Below are positions 6,359-6,716 of a DNA stretch of 6,716 nt, one piece after another; positions within the stretch are counted from its first letter, which is position 1; every line of letters starts with the position of its first letter. This stretch comes from Porticoccus sp. (GTDB lineage: Bacteria; Pseudomonadota; Gammaproteobacteria; Pseudomonadales; Porticoccaceae): assembly GCA_023263825.1 (NCBI GenBank), contig JALQUJ010000084.1, forward strand, positions 1 through 6,716, given 5' to 3'. A model generated the notes under the pieces. The model searched no databases, was not told where the DNA came from, and was given only the letters and a program-made list of their open reading frames with translations. The translations under genes were made by a program, and so were the position numbers.

Positions 6359-6716
6359 TTTCTCCAATATCGGACCGCTGTCTTTATACATATGAAGATA
6401 TCATCTTAGCAATTAACAATTTAGCTAATCAAATAAATGCCAAAACTAAGACTAAGGAAATGGTTTTTGCTCCGGTAATGACAGGATCCCTTGTTTTTGC
6501 AGGGCATTTATTACCGCTGTTAAACCATAAAGCACTTCATATTAATTACTTACACTACTCAAGATATATCGATAATAATGGTATAGAAAATGGTCATTGG
6601 GTCCATAAACCCCGCAGAGATGAAGTGCTGAATAAGCATGTGTTGCTGATTGATGATATCCTTGACGAGGGAAAAACTCTTTATGAATTGTTTCGTGCCT
6701 TAATCTTGCCTCATAT
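6355..6716 (+). CDS. Hypoxanthine(-guanine) phosphoribosyltransferase (partial)
   Basis: ATG 6355 overlaps the galU stop (ATGA), and the frame is open to the window end: 120 residues of a protein expected to have about 180. Type I phosphoribosyltransferase of purine salvage, converting hypoxanthine or guanine and PRPP to IMP or GMP in the cytosol. Features: CLYTYEDILLAINNLANQIN, a core strand and loop FAPVMTGSLVFAGHLLPLL (the PPi loop region), LHYSRYIDNNG, and the PRPP-binding signature VLLIDDILDEGKTL (96-109) with the Asp-Asp pair. The motif order matches the short HPRTs of Pseudomonas and relatives. The overlap suggests translational coupling to galU, an uncommon pairing in my experience. 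After the signature the residues (YELFRALILPH) are less typical, but too little remains to judge. hpt is the likely symbol, not assigned because the C-terminus is unseen. Confidence 0.85.
   Translation, partial: MISPISDRCLYTYEDIILAINNLANQINAKTKTKEMVFAPVMTGSLVFAGHLLPLLNHKALHINYLHYSRYIDNNGIENGHWVHKPRRDEVLNKHVLLIDDILDEGKTLYELFRALILPH

Noticed and set aside
1..6716. CRISPR array, tRNA or rRNA, transposon ends, phage or toxin-antitoxin genes
   Set aside because: No spaced repeats, cloverleaf-like stretch, transposase motif or paired small ORFs of those types were found on either strand by reading.

Overview
The window looks like chromosomal DNA of a gammaproteobacterium of moderate GC. The strongest clue is the core block dcd (-), apbC/mrp (-) and metG (+, divergent from apbC). 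I recall the same neighbourhood from Pseudomonas and related Oceanospirillales/Cellvibrionales-type genomes. The SirB2-like and DUF3014-like proteins and the outer-membrane lipoprotein with a lytic-transglycosylase fold fit the same group. I cannot name a genus.

Layout. Bases 1-1296 (+) hold the end of a DUF3014-like gene, a SirB2-family membrane protein that has lost its first part, and a two-helix membrane/coiled-coil protein cut by an in-frame TAA at 751-753. Bases 1305-1877 (-) are an intact dcd (dCTP deaminase) with a good sigma70-type promoter at 1935-1962. Bases 2148-2603 (+) encode only the C-terminal half of a CvfB-like S1/winged-helix RNA-binding protein. Bases 2636-3253 (-) encode an SLT-type lipoprotein. 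Bases 3387-4229 (-) are an intact apbC/mrp. Bases 4366-5595 (+) encode the catalytic part of methionyl-tRNA synthetase. Near base 5572 the sequence switches, in another frame, into galU lacking its first ~23 codons. galU overlaps by four bases (ATGA) a hypoxanthine phosphoribosyltransferase gene that runs off the window.

The intact genes are housekeeping: nucleotide supply (dcd, purine salvage), Fe-S cluster delivery (apbC) and cell-wall turnover (SLT lipoprotein). They do not form one pathway. I see no phage, transposase, CRISPR array, RNA gene, toxin-antitoxin pair or defence system, and no new multi-gene system.

What stands out is damage. Four of the ten genes or fragments are missing an end that does not fall at the window edge or carry a stop, and one of these, metG, is normally essential. 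The metG/galU boundary has a short shared CCAAAG-type motif and a change in composition. It is either a real microhomology deletion or rearrangement (needing another metG and galU elsewhere) or an assembly or library chimera. The other lesions (lost SirB2 start, nonsense codon, missing CvfB N-terminus) could mean ongoing gene decay, as in a host-associated or recently bottlenecked lineage, or could share the artefact explanation. Read-level evidence would decide.
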